Shown: positions 1 through 7,822 of the stretch, piece after piece
Layout: every line of letters begins with the position of its first letter
How positions within the stretch are numbered: position 1 is the stretch's first letter
Virus record (IMG/VR): IMGVR_UViG_3300025030_000038
Location: 372,001 to 436,000 of that record
Direction: 5' to 3' (one strand)
DNA length: 64,000 bases
From: a virus
Notes under the pieces: generated by a model
The model's database searches: none
What the model saw: the letters and a program-made list of their open reading frames with translations, nothing else
What the model was told of the DNA's origin: nothing
Made by a program: the position numbers and the translations under genes

Positions 1-1
1 G

Positions 2-670
2 ACCAATGAGTATTCAGATCTGGCCGATGCCATGGCAACTGGCAAGGTGGATACACGGCTGTCCTACAAGATCAATGTGGGGGTGCCAGAGTTGACATCG
101 GTGTCCAAGCTCAAGTCAGGGAATGAGTACCTCCAGAGGCGGTTCACCCTGGGGGTTGCCGGAAAAGCAGTCGAGAAGGCGACTGTAGGGCAGCTTCTGA
201 CCCCCAAAGCTAAGTGGGACATCAAGAAGCTTTCATCTAAGACTGTGTTGGATGCAGTGGATACTCTCTCCTATCCCATTTACGAGGGGGTCCTCGGGCT
301 GGGGGGTGGTGCAGATGTCAAGACTGTCCTCAAGGTGGCCGGTGTCACTGACCCGGACACCTTCCTGAAGACTCTCCATGGGGGGGACAAGGATGCCATC
401 GTGGCAGCAGCTACAGATGCCAACATCCAAGTCAACAAGGCCATCGAGGGTATCTATGATCGGGTTCGGCCACTGGCCTTCTACGTCGGGGCAACCGGGC
501 TGGTTCCAGATTCCCTCAATGCCAAGTCCATGACGGCCGAGCAGTTCGCCACCGCCTACCCGAATGCCAAGCTCTCCAAGGACGAGACTGAAGAGGGTAC
601 CTTCTTTGTCCTGCCTGATGGGGTGGTCATTACCGTCTACGTCAAGGGCGAAAATTTCACTCGAAACTAG
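2..670 (+). CDS. Unidentified phage protein, 5' end outside the window
   Basis: The reading frame is open from base 2, so the gene most likely begins before the window. An internal ATG at 32 is available but has no convincing ribosome binding site. The visible 223 residues are soluble, mixed alpha/beta in character, rich in Gly, Val, Lys and Asp, with no signal peptide, membrane segment or cysteine. The protein ends FTRN just before a short 37-base gap. Its position directly upstream of connector-like genes suggests a virion protein (capsid-related or scaffold-related), but this is inferred from context only. I do not recognise the family. Confidence 0.7.
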   Translation, partial: TNEYSDLADAMATGKVDTRLSYKINVGVPELTSVSKLKSGNEYLQRRFTLGVAGKAVEKATVGQLLTPKAKWDIKKLSSKTVLDAVDTLSYPIYEGVLGLGGGADVKTVLKVAGVTDPDTFLKTLHGGDKDAIVAAATDANIQVNKAIEGIYDRVRPLAFYVGATGLVPDSLNAKSMTAEQFATAYPNAKLSKDETEEGTFFVLPDGVVITVYVKGENFTRN

Positions 671-707
671 CCCAATCTCGGTATCCCACCTTTAAGCCAT
701 ACCTCAT

Positions 708-1226
708 ATGGCCGACCCGGTTTCCCCCTCCATACCACGTATTGTTGAGGCGTTTCAACGCCAGCACAGACAGCGAGGTATGGCACGGACGCAAACTAAG
801 CGAAACTACAGGAAGAATCGGGTTAAGAACCTTCAACGGTCCCGCAAGCGGTATCGCCGGATGAAGAATAATCCGATGTTCAAGCGGAAGCAAAAGCTTC
901 GGCGCCTACATCCAGAGCGGTTCCATAGGATTATGGGGTCCTTGTCTGTTCAGATCCCATTCTGGTCCCACAACTGGGGGGATGGGGTTCTGACGGGTAT
1001 TGAGGGCCAGGAGGTAGTCTATTGCCTGCTGTCAGAGCCTGAGGAGGACCTGAGGGCTGACTATGAGGACTTCCTGAAAGATGTGTACTTCCTGGAGCCA
1101 CAGGATATTGAGACCTTCTTCGCCCTATTGGATGACGAGGCTGGGTTGGACATTTCCGAGCGGGTGGTTTCGGACATGATGTCGGAATTCAATGACCCTC
1201 CTATTAATATAGAGGGATGGGACTAA
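708..1226 (+). CDS. Hypothetical protein with a very basic N-terminal half
   Basis: This 172-aa protein splits into two parts. Residues about 20-75 are extremely rich in Arg and Lys (repeated RNYRKN, RSRKRYRRMK and KRKQKLRRLH-like stretches) and could bind nucleic acid. Residues about 95-172 are acidic, with many Glu and Asp. Such a charge-split protein fits a virion or DNA-packaging accessory role, but I do not recognise a family. The stop overlaps the next start as TAATG, so the two are probably co-translated. A second in-frame ATG at 780 is a possible alternative start within the basic region. Confidence 0.65.
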   Translation: MADPVSPSIPRIVEAFQRQHRQRGMARTQTKRNYRKNRVKNLQRSRKRYRRMKNNPMFKRKQKLRRLHPERFHRIMGSLSVQIPFWSHNWGDGVLTGIEGQEVVYCLLSEPEEDLRADYEDFLKDVYFLEPQDIETFFALLDDEAGLDISERVVSDMMSEFNDPPINIEGWD

Positions 1227-1537
1227 TGGCACCTCCTGCAAACCAGTCGGTCAATTGGGTAGACCTCGGGTTCAAATTCCTGTCTATCCTGATTATCCCC
1301 ATTATGGCGATGGGTATCTCCGTGTACACGGATGTCTCGGTCCAGAAGGAACGAGTTGCCCAGGCCCAACACCGTCTGGACGAAAACCAACAACAGATTG
1401 AGGCCATCACGTCCAGGGTTAATCAGGTGGCGATCACAGCGACCGACACTAATGCCCAAATTCGGGAGCTTCGCACAATCCTGGAGTTCATTCGGGAGCG
1501 GATTGCGGCTGACACACGTTCTGGAGTACGTCAATGA
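1226..1537 (+). CDS. Small membrane-anchored coiled-coil protein
   Basis: This 103-aa protein starts at the ATG that overlaps the previous stop (TAATG). An upstream ATG at 1217 is also in frame but less likely. Residues about 12-33 (FLSILIIPIMAMGISVY) form one hydrophobic transmembrane helix. The rest is a Gln/Glu/Arg-rich helix with heptad character, so the topology resembles a single-pass anchor with a long coiled coil. The gene end overlaps the next ATG (ATGA). A spanin-like or envelope-associated role is conceivable from the architecture, but its position among neck genes does not support it specifically. Confidence 0.65.
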   Translation: MAPPANQSVNWVDLGFKFLSILIIPIMAMGISVYTDVSVQKERVAQAQHRLDENQQQIEAITSRVNQVAITATDTNAQIRELRTILEFIRERIAADTRSGVRQ

Positions 1538-1890
1538 CTTTCCATGGTAAAACAACATTGGGGATACTTTTTTCCCTGGGTGTGATCCTTTCAGTGGTTT
1601 CCGTGCCCATGTATGCCACTTCTCGAAGTGCAGATGCCTCCAGTCGGGTCCCACAAGTTCGTTCCGATGACGCAATGCGAGAGAATGTGGTGAGGCTAGA
1701 TCAGGTGACCCGGGATCAGAGGGGCCAAGTCGCTGGGCTCAGAGCAGAGATTTCTGATCTTTCCATTCGTATGCGGTGCTTCAGAGGCTCTTTTCGGGGT
1801 AAGGTGCTGGTAACCGCAAACGCGGTAACACCACCCGAGAGGAATGAAGCCGATGACGAATGCTACGGAACTGAACACAGAAGTTACTGA
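1534..1890 (+). CDS. Small protein with N-terminal hydrophobic segment and coiled coil
   Basis: The ATG overlaps the stop of the preceding gene. Residues about 8-29 (LGILFSLGVILSVVSVPMYA) form a signal-anchor or a signal peptide. This is followed by a helical segment (residues about 45-82) with coiled-coil spacing. The final 35 residues look unlike the rest, lie over a small hairpin-forming stretch (about 1800-1835), and overlap the next gene by 38 bases. It pairs with the preceding gene: both are single membrane segment plus coiled coil. I do not recognise a family. A two-component spanin pair is possible but not demonstrated, because no lipobox is present. Confidence 0.55.
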   Translation: MTFHGKTTLGILFSLGVILSVVSVPMYATSRSADASSRVPQVRSDDAMRENVVRLDQVTRDQRGQVAGLRAEISDLSIRMRCFRGSFRGKVLVTANAVTPPERNEADDECYGTEHRSY

Positions 1891-2209
1891 AACGCCCGTT
1901 GAGATAGAGATGAAGTTGAGCCCAGAGGAAGTTAGCTCGCTAGTTAACTTCCACAAGGAAGCCCAGGAACTGGTTTCCATAATTGGGCAAACAGAAGTTC
2001 GCAAGCAACGCCTGATTGTCCAGCTGGGTGGCATTGAGGACCGTGCTCAGCAAGTGATGAATGGGGCGGGAGCCCGGTTGAAGATTCCAGCTGGTACCCC
2101 CTGGCAGATGTCCCAGGATGGCACTGTCGTGATTCTGGATCCCAAGACGGGCCAGCCTGTCACAACGGTGACCCAACCCTCCGCCTCGCCTCCTGTCATT
2201 CAGCCTTAG
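1853..2209 (+). CDS. Hypothetical protein, probable virion accessory
   Basis: I place the start at ATG 1853, because the GAGAGGA about 9 bases upstream is well spaced. The ATG at 1844 is too close to it. The 118-aa product has a Glu-rich helical N-terminal half (residues about 18-65, with EEVSSLVNFHKEAQELV) and a C-terminal half rich in Pro, Gly and Thr (IPAGTPWQMSQDGTVVI). There is no signal peptide or cysteine. It is transcribed with the surrounding connector-like genes. No family is recognised. Confidence 0.6.
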   Translation: MTNATELNTEVTETPVEIEMKLSPEEVSSLVNFHKEAQELVSIIGQTEVRKQRLIVQLGGIEDRAQQVMNGAGARLKIPAGTPWQMSQDGTVVILDPKTGQPVTTVTQPSASPPVIQP

Positions 2210-2248
2210 GCGGTATTCAGGCTCTAGTCCGTTAGTCATGGGACCCCT

Positions 2249-3637
2249 ATGACCGAAGGATGGATAGCAGCCCTATACCCCTCTCCACCAACCAATGTGT
2301 TGGTAGTATCCCCCTTTGAAAAGGGGGTTCTGGACATCCGTTGGGATGACCCCTCTCTATTGGGGGCCAACTCCGGGTGGTCCGTTCTGGGGGTCAACGT
2401 ATATAAGTCTATTTCTTCAGATCGTGGCCCGTTCCGGAGGTTGAACTCCTACCCGGTGAGTGGGTCCTTCTTCAGGGACTTCACTGATGTGTCTCTGGTA
2501 AGTCTGGAGACCATTCTGTGGGATACAGGATGGCAAGCAAAGGGGGATGCTGCCAATCTGGGTCGGTGGACCCTAAAGACTAGATTGCCAATCTACAAAC
2601 CACGCACTCAAGGGGTCCTGGCCAATGCCCCACAGGACGTTCAGGTGATGGTGGATGGGGTCCAGGCTTGGGTGGTAGATGTGTTTGGGCCGACTGGGGA
2701 AGTCACCCTGGATACTACGATTCAGATAGACCCCCAGAGTGACCGCTACGTGAGGGCACCACTGCCTATTAGTGTGGACAGCGTAGTAACTATCACCTAT
2801 TACACGTTGCAAAATATCGTGTCTCCGGGGGTGGACAAGAAGTCATTCTACCGAGTCACAACTGTGGCAGAGGATGCCACCCAGCCCGGGGGCCTAGTAG
2901 AGACCCCCTTGAATGTCACGGCCCCAGCTTCCGATATGCAGATTGAGCAGCTGGACTACATCTGGCGGGAGGGGATTAGGAGGAATAGGTGGATTCTAGA
3001 GCAAGGTGGGGAACGGGTGAAGCTGTTTGTAATGAAGGTTAATGGGGTTCCCTGCTTGTGCCGATTGAATGAGGATGAGCGGTCTCGGACCTACAACAAG
3101 CAGCCCAGTAATCGGTGCACCATATGCTACGGTGTAGGATATGTGGGGGGGTATGAGGGGGGTTATGACATTATCATTGCCCCCGATGATGCTGAGAGGC
3201 GGATCTCACAGACCCCTACTGGCCGCAGGAAGGAACATACCTACGAAGTATGGATGTCTTACACCCCAATTGTTTCCCAGAGGGACTTCATTGTCAAGCA
3301 GAACAATGACCGCTATTCGATTGGTCCAGTCCGCAGGCCAACCAATCGAGGGAACGTGATGCAACAGCATTTCAACATCCAGTATTTGGACTCTCCAGAT
3401 GTCAGGTATTCAGTGCCTATTGACGGCACACTAGTGTCCCCGAACCTGCCTTGGCCACAGACTCGGTACACGTATTCCCCTCTCCGGGAGACCTATGATG
3501 CTCGTGAGGATCCAGCATGGCCAGTTACGCCAGATGCTGCGTTGCCAATGGCTACGGATGAGGCAGGGGTAACGGAGTCCCTACAGGTCCGATTCAATAC
3601 CGGGACCGGGGCTAACATCGCGGCGAGGCGACCCTAG
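2249..3637 (+). CDS. Virion structural protein, neck or connector type, with zinc-knuckle-like cysteines
   Basis: The N-terminal ~60 residues (residues 1-60, PPTNVLVVSPFEKGVLDIRW...) read like a fibronectin-III-type beta domain. The middle repeats beta-rich segments with VQVMVDGVQAW-type hairpins, as seen in tail and neck proteins. Residues about 270-300 hold four cysteines (CLCRLNEDE ... CTICYGVGY), a potential metal site. The C-terminal third is rich in aromatic and Arg/Asn residues. The stop shares a base with the GTG of the next gene. Family resemblance to structural proteins of large myoviruses is an impression. The gene neighbourhood (head-tail joining genes, then sheath) supports a neck or head-tail role. 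Confidence 0.7.
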   Translation: MTEGWIAALYPSPPTNVLVVSPFEKGVLDIRWDDPSLLGANSGWSVLGVNVYKSISSDRGPFRRLNSYPVSGSFFRDFTDVSLVSLETILWDTGWQAKGDAANLGRWTLKTRLPIYKPRTQGVLANAPQDVQVMVDGVQAWVVDVFGPTGEVTLDTTIQIDPQSDRYVRAPLPISVDSVVTITYYTLQNIVSPGVDKKSFYRVTTVAEDATQPGGLVETPLNVTAPASDMQIEQLDYIWREGIRRNRWILEQGGERVKLFVMKVNGVPCLCRLNEDERSRTYNKQPSNRCTICYGVGYVGGYEGGYDIIIAPDDAERRISQTPTGRRKEHTYEVWMSYTPIVSQRDFIVKQNNDRYSIGPVRRPTNRGNVMQQHFNIQYLDSPDVRYSVPIDGTLVSPNLPWPQTRYTYSPLRETYDAREDPAWPVTPDAALPMATDEAGVTESLQVRFNTGTGANIAARRP

Positions 3638-4137
3638 TGGCGATCTCCAATAAGCCCAAAGGGAGGGCACCCAAGCCCTCTCTGGAAGATACCCTTAAGG
3701 CCGATCGTAGGGACCTTATGGTTTTTGGCAAGGCATGGGTCAAGTACATTAAAGAGGAAGCCCACAAGGATGCTGCAAAGAGCACATTCATTCCTAGGGA
3801 CCAGGATTTCTACTCCAGTTTTTCCTACAAGGTAGAGGATGACATGGTGGTCATCTACTCGAATTGGGAGTGGTTGGGTATCATCGTAGAGGGGACGAAG
3901 GGTCCCTACAAAATGGCGTGGCTAACACAGGAGAAGGGGGTCAACAAGGTCCCGTTGCGGAATAGGGATGGGTCCATCTCGATCCGAACGGCCCCCTTGA
4001 CCACGGCAACGGCTTGGATTCACCCCAAAATTGCCAAGCACAGCTTCATTCAAAGGGCCTTTCGACGGGCCAAACAGGAATGTGTCAAGAACTTCATTGG
4101 GCGAGCATTGCCAATGGCGTTCCAGAACCTTCGGTAA
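3637..4137 (+). CDS. Head-tail joining (neck) protein candidate
   Basis: The 166-aa protein starts with GTG, sharing a base with the previous TAG. It contains an N-terminal basic segment, then an alpha/beta core in which WEWLGIIVEGTKGPYKMAW and the later WIHPKIAKHSFIQRAF resemble the pattern seen in HK97 gp10-like and neck-type proteins (an acidic VEEGT-like turn followed by a P-x-P helix). Those proteins complete the head-tail junction after packaging. The assignment rests on this weak pattern and on position between a structural protein and the tail genes. Confidence 0.55.
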   Translation: MAISNKPKGRAPKPSLEDTLKADRRDLMVFGKAWVKYIKEEAHKDAAKSTFIPRDQDFYSSFSYKVEDDMVVIYSNWEWLGIIVEGTKGPYKMAWLTQEKGVNKVPLRNRDGSISIRTAPLTTATAWIHPKIAKHSFIQRAFRRAKQECVKNFIGRALPMAFQNLR

Positions 4138-4143
4138 ATCCAC

Positions 4144-4767
4144 ATGACTACAAATTCACCTGAAGTCACAATCACTTGCATTACAGATGCTGTCCATTTG
4201 AGGGACTTGGGGATCCATATGACTCGGGGATCCCGGGCCTATGTCTCCCTGACCGCAGCGGAGCAGTCTAGAGACCTGAAGAACGCCAAAATCGATGGAA
4301 CCGTAGTAACCCAGACCCTTCGGTTTGCGGCCATACGGACACAAGAGAATGTGTCCTCAGATACGGTGACATCTCAGTCTCCCAGGGCCCGACCCGTGGT
4401 GCCCCAAGTTGTGGTACCCCCTCAGGTGGACATGACCCCTTTTGTGGGGGTTATGGGTGACTTGGTGGCAGAGATTAGGGGTCTACGTCAAGATTTGGCC
4501 AAAGCCCCTAGGGCGACTCCCGTGGATATGGGACCCGTCCTGGCATTACTGCAACAAGTGCAGGGGATGGGACCTATCAGTAAGCCACAGGGGGATAACA
4601 ATGCTGGGGATGATGTGATGTTCATTCCTTCAAATCTGACGGGCAGTGGGACTCAAGATGTGTCTTTGACGGTATTGTCAGAGAGTGCTTCCGATGTCGG
4701 GGTATCCGATGCAATGGGTGCACTGAAGGCAGTACGGAAGAAGAGCCATGGCACGACCAAAGAATGA
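4144..4767 (+). CDS. Hypothetical virion-module protein
   Basis: The 207-aa protein begins with a compact beta region (residues about 5-55), including DLGIHMTRGSRAYVSL, followed by a Glu/Lys helix. This resembles a small domain seen in many phage structural genes in which a dorsal loop reads DLGL-x-L-x-PG. The middle is Pro/Val-rich and probably flexible, and the C-terminus ends in a Lys-rich tail. The 3' end overlaps the start of the actin-like gene by 20 bases, so both are likely translated from one message. No enzymatic motif was seen. Confidence 0.55.
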   Translation: MTTNSPEVTITCITDAVHLRDLGIHMTRGSRAYVSLTAAEQSRDLKNAKIDGTVVTQTLRFAAIRTQENVSSDTVTSQSPRARPVVPQVVVPPQVDMTPFVGVMGDLVAEIRGLRQDLAKAPRATPVDMGPVLALLQQVQGMGPISKPQGDNNAGDDVMFIPSNLTGSGTQDVSLTVLSESASDVGVSDAMGALKAVRKKSHGTTKE

Positions 4768-5791
4768 CATCCTGGAGAGCATTGCAGGGGACCTGGGTGA
4801 AAAGACCAATTTATCCGCGGGTTTAGACGTGGGGACCATGAATATTGTGGCTGCCCGTCGTACGGACAAGGGCATTGAGACCCGCCGTATTCGGGATGCC
4901 TTCCTGGAGCTTCCTCTGGAATCCAAGAAGATGCTGAAGCTCGCTAACGTGAGCTATGTGGAGCGAGATGATGAGCTTCTGATTTTGGGGGATGCCGCCC
5001 TGGACACAGCCAACATTTTCGGCAAGGAGGCTCGTAGGCCCCTTGCCGCTGGGTTGATGTCCTCGTCAGACATTGATGCCATGGAAGTGCTAGGGCTCCT
5101 GATCAAGAATGTCTTGGGGGAGCCTAAGGTACCAAACGAGCATTGCTACTTCTCGGTTCCTGCCGCCCCTGTGGACCGTCCCGGACAGGATGTGATCTAT
5201 CACCGTGGTGTCCTGGAGAAGATCGTTCGGGAATGTGGCTACACCCCTACGGCGGCGAATGAGGCCATGTCTCTGGTTTTTGCGGAGACAGCTAAGGAGA
5301 ATTTCTCAGCAGTTGCCCTAAGTTATGGATCCGGTATGACAAATTGTGCTCTCGCAATCAACACGATTGAGGGGCTGTCTTTTTCGGTTGCCCGGGGAGG
5401 GGACTTTATCGACGCAGGGGCGGCAAAGTCCATTGGTGGCACTCAAGCCAGGATGTGTGCCATCAAGGAAAAGGGCATTGACCTGAATGCTCCTGTGGGC
5501 CGTGAGCAGGAAGCCTTGGTCTTCTATTTTCGGAACCTGATTGAGTACACCATTGATCAGATTGCTCTTCAGTTTCAGACCATTCAAGGCAGGTTTGCGC
5601 TTCCGAATCCCATCCCAATGGTCGTGTCGGGTGGCACATCCAAGGCAGGGGGGTTCCTGGAACTGTTCAAGTCAGTGTTTGACCGGAAGAGGAAGAAGTT
5701 CCCCATTCAGATCAGTGAGATTCGAGCAGCCAGTGACCCCCTCAATGCAGTGGCACATGGACTCTTAGTGCAAGCCAGCCAGGAATATTAA
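4748..5791 (+). CDS. Actin/ParM/MreB-fold ATPase-like protein
   Basis: The 347-aa protein shows the actin-fold signature in order. Phosphate-1 loop is GLDVGTMNI (residues 25-33). The connect-1 region is NEAMSLVFAE (171-180). Phosphate-2 is ALSYGSGMTNCA (190-201), the adenosine motif is VVSGGTSKAGG (292-302), and connect-2 is DPLNAVAHGLL (330-340). The length matches MreB/ParM-type proteins (320-350 aa). In phosphate-2 the usual Asp of DIGGGT-like loops is Ser192, so hydrolysis may be altered. The gene overlaps the end of the preceding gene and lies inside the head-tail module, which points to a role in virion assembly, DNA positioning or host cytoskeletal interaction. That role is inference; the fold assignment is the firm part. 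Confidence 0.8.
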   Translation: MARPKNDILESIAGDLGEKTNLSAGLDVGTMNIVAARRTDKGIETRRIRDAFLELPLESKKMLKLANVSYVERDDELLILGDAALDTANIFGKEARRPLAAGLMSSSDIDAMEVLGLLIKNVLGEPKVPNEHCYFSVPAAPVDRPGQDVIYHRGVLEKIVRECGYTPTAANEAMSLVFAETAKENFSAVALSYGSGMTNCALAINTIEGLSFSVARGGDFIDAGAAKSIGGTQARMCAIKEKGIDLNAPVGREQEALVFYFRNLIEYTIDQIALQFQTIQGRFALPNPIPMVVSGGTSKAGGFLELFKSVFDRKRKKFPIQISEIRAASDPLNAVAHGLLVQASQEY

Positions 5792-5804
5792 GTAGTCGAA
5801 ACCT

Positions 5805-6923
5805 ATGTACTTTTTTCTGTCCTCCGCCACGAAGAAACTGATTATCCGGAACCTTAGGGCGTACTGGTCTACACACCCAGAGTATCAGGATCTGGTTGAC
5901 AACATCCAGGGTAAGTACTCTTTTGAGGAGCGCCCCCAGTATGGAATCATCGTCAAGACGGGATCTGCCAGTAAGGTGCAACTGTCTCCAGACAACTTCA
6001 TTGGAGTGCAGCAGAGCCATGTGACCCTTGCCAAGATCCCAGGGTATCCCGGGTCCTCAGTGGAGTGGGTTCGAGAAGATGGCATAGCAATTGAGCAAAA
6101 TGGAGCCCTGTTCCCGTCGGAACCCGGCATCTATTACTGTTCCGTTGAGGAGGGTCCTCAGCTCTTCATAGATCCCCTGTTGGAGGTACGGAATGAGCCT
6201 CTGTCCATGGTGACCAATGCCGAGGCAGTGCTTCAGCAGGTCCCATATCCAGGTAGCTTGAGGCTGTTTGAGCAGCCCAGTGGAAAGTTGCTCCGGCCGG
6301 AGACGGACTACACCATCGGTGAAGACGGGGTTACCATTTTGTTGCGGACCCCCATCGTGCGTGGGATCTCAATTGTGGTGGACTATAGATATCCTGGAAC
6401 TGCCACTGGACCTTGGGATATTGAGACTTTGAAGGGGTACAACAAGCCTATTCCTGGATGTGTGTTGGTTTTCGGAAGGAAGCTTCAGGTAGGCGACCGG
6501 TTTGCGGTGCTGGTATCCCGTAAGAGGGAGGATGCCTGTCTGGAGTATGGCGGGCGGTGGGAAGTGTCTGTGGACATTGACATCATTGCCCGGGATGTGG
6601 AATCCCAGATGGAGATTGCGGACCAGACGGCCATGTACCTTTGGGCCAACCTCAGGCCCAATGTGGTGGATCAGGGGGTAGACATTTCCGATGTCACCAT
6701 GAGTGGTGAGAGTGAGGAAGTCTATGATGAGAATGGGGATGACTATTTCTACAACTCCACCTTGTCAATGACCATGCAGACAGACTGGTTCCTGTTTGAG
6801 CCGATCCTCCCAAGAATTCTCTCCTATGATGAAACGGTAGCCACTCTTCCACCTGAGCTGACCTTGGCAGGGTTCCGGGATCCCTTCTTTACCACCAAGT
6901 TTGCCTACCCAACGGTGGCCTAA
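5805..6923 (+). CDS. Virion structural protein, probable neck/tail terminator class
   Basis: The 372-aa protein has an N-terminal helical/beta region, a central domain of roughly 150 residues with hairpins such as TDYTIGEDGVTILLRTPIVRG, and a C-terminal alpha/beta section (GGRWEVSVDIDIIARDVESQ ...) in the style of tail-terminator or neck proteins. That C-terminal part (strand, then a helix with an acidic stretch, then ANLRP) resembles the fold that closes the tail tube. It is followed directly by a GTG-started zinc-ribbon gene. The role is inferred from the pattern and from its place just upstream of the sheath. Confidence 0.55.
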   Translation: MYFFLSSATKKLIIRNLRAYWSTHPEYQDLVDNIQGKYSFEERPQYGIIVKTGSASKVQLSPDNFIGVQQSHVTLAKIPGYPGSSVEWVREDGIAIEQNGALFPSEPGIYYCSVEEGPQLFIDPLLEVRNEPLSMVTNAEAVLQQVPYPGSLRLFEQPSGKLLRPETDYTIGEDGVTILLRTPIVRGISIVVDYRYPGTATGPWDIETLKGYNKPIPGCVLVFGRKLQVGDRFAVLVSRKREDACLEYGGRWEVSVDIDIIARDVESQMEIADQTAMYLWANLRPNVVDQGVDISDVTMSGESEEVYDENGDDYFYNSTLSMTMQTDWFLFEPILPRILSYDETVATLPPELTLAGFRDPFFTTKFAYPTVA

Positions 6924-6925
6924 CC

Positions 6926-7366
6926 GTGCCTACCTATCGTTTTCAATGCAATGCCTGCGGGTTGAGCTTCACAGCAAGAGCAGGGGCTGAGGTCCTGGAG
7001 TACAAGTGTGACTGCGGGAAGGTAGCTAAGCGAACACTGCCCCAAGGGATCCATGTCTCGGTGTCAGGTAACGTTCAGGGGCTAGGTCCTCCGACTACGG
7101 GTCTATCTGGGGTGGACTACAACTTCGACCGGGCGGTTGGGGAGTCATCCAGGAAGAACTGGCAGGGGATTGCTGCCAGACAACGGGACAAACTGGACGT
7201 GATTAGCGCCAACAAGGGGGCCACAGGGTTCGACCTGTCCAAACAAGCCGATGGTAGCTATCGGGTGATGGCCCCCGAGGAACGGGCTGCCAGTGAGCGA
7301 TCCAGGGAATTCCACTTCAAAGTGTTAGACGCCCATCCGATTCTGAAGAAGGTTCCTTTCAAGTAG
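6926..7366 (+). CDS. Zinc-ribbon protein with FmdB-like N-terminus
   Basis: The GTG start lies two bases after the previous stop. The N-terminal ~45 residues (PTYRFQCNACGLSF ... CDCGK) match the FmdB-type zinc ribbon: MPTYxFxC-x2-C, then a second Cys pair. The remaining ~100 residues are Arg/Lys/Glu-rich and helical, with no known domain. FmdB-like ribbons occur as small regulatory or chaperone-like modules, and several large phages carry them next to tail genes. The next gene is another Cys-rich protein, so this looks like a paired metal-binding cassette upstream of the sheath. Function unknown. Confidence 0.7.
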   Translation: MPTYRFQCNACGLSFTARAGAEVLEYKCDCGKVAKRTLPQGIHVSVSGNVQGLGPPTTGLSGVDYNFDRAVGESSRKNWQGIAARQRDKLDVISANKGATGFDLSKQADGSYRVMAPEERAASERSREFHFKVLDAHPILKKVPFK

Positions 7367-7377
7367 GGGTGCAAGTC

Positions 7378-7728
7378 ATGGAAAAGTGTATGGTTTGTGA
7401 TGGTTATGGAACTCGTCCTCATCGGGCGAAGCCCAGTAAGTTCACCAAGTGTAAGCCATGTGGAGGTCTCGGTGTGGTTGAGACACAGGTAGGCCCACAG
7501 GATGACTTTTGGTACTTGAAGTACCAAGCATTTCCGGTGTCACCTACTTCTGTGCAGTTGACGGGATGCCACTGCGGGACCGTATGCATGTGCGTGTGTG
7601 CACAGTGTAGGCCAGCGGTATATACTGGGGACACAACTGGAAGCATAACAATTATTGGAACCGAGATCCCCACCATTCTCTACCAACAAGTTCCGGTCCC
7701 GGTATCCAGTATATACTGGCGAGTCTAG
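7378..7728 (+). CDS. Small Cys-rich protein with DnaJ-type zinc motifs
   Basis: I prefer ATG 7378 to the GTG at 7369. The 116-aa product opens with CMVCDGYGT and CKPCGGLG, two CxxCxGxG motifs of the type found in DnaJ and related zinc domains. A second cluster CHCGTVCMCVCAQC follows, so at least nine cysteines are present. The C-terminal part is Thr/Pro/Val-rich. A metal-binding or chaperone-like role next to tail genes is plausible, but no family is recognised. A gap of about 95 bases separates it from the sheath start. Confidence 0.65.
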   Translation: MEKCMVCDGYGTRPHRAKPSKFTKCKPCGGLGVVETQVGPQDDFWYLKYQAFPVSPTSVQLTGCHCGTVCMCVCAQCRPAVYTGDTTGSITIIGTEIPTILYQQVPVPVSSIYWRV

Positions 7729-7822
7729 TAGAGCGGTTGTGTCGTGAGCTTTCCCTTGGACCAGGATTCTCCAGGTCTACCATTTGAGCTTTCGCCGCTT
7801 TCCTTCCCTCTGGAGACTCCCA

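Noticed and set aside
690-707. CCATACC heptamer before the 708 gene
   Set aside because: It is in the opposite direction to the motif before other genes and a heptamer is expected by chance.
1223-1675. Reverse frame of 150 codons over the small membrane proteins
   Set aside because: It has no recognisable features, and forward genes with TAATG/ATGA overlaps explain the region.
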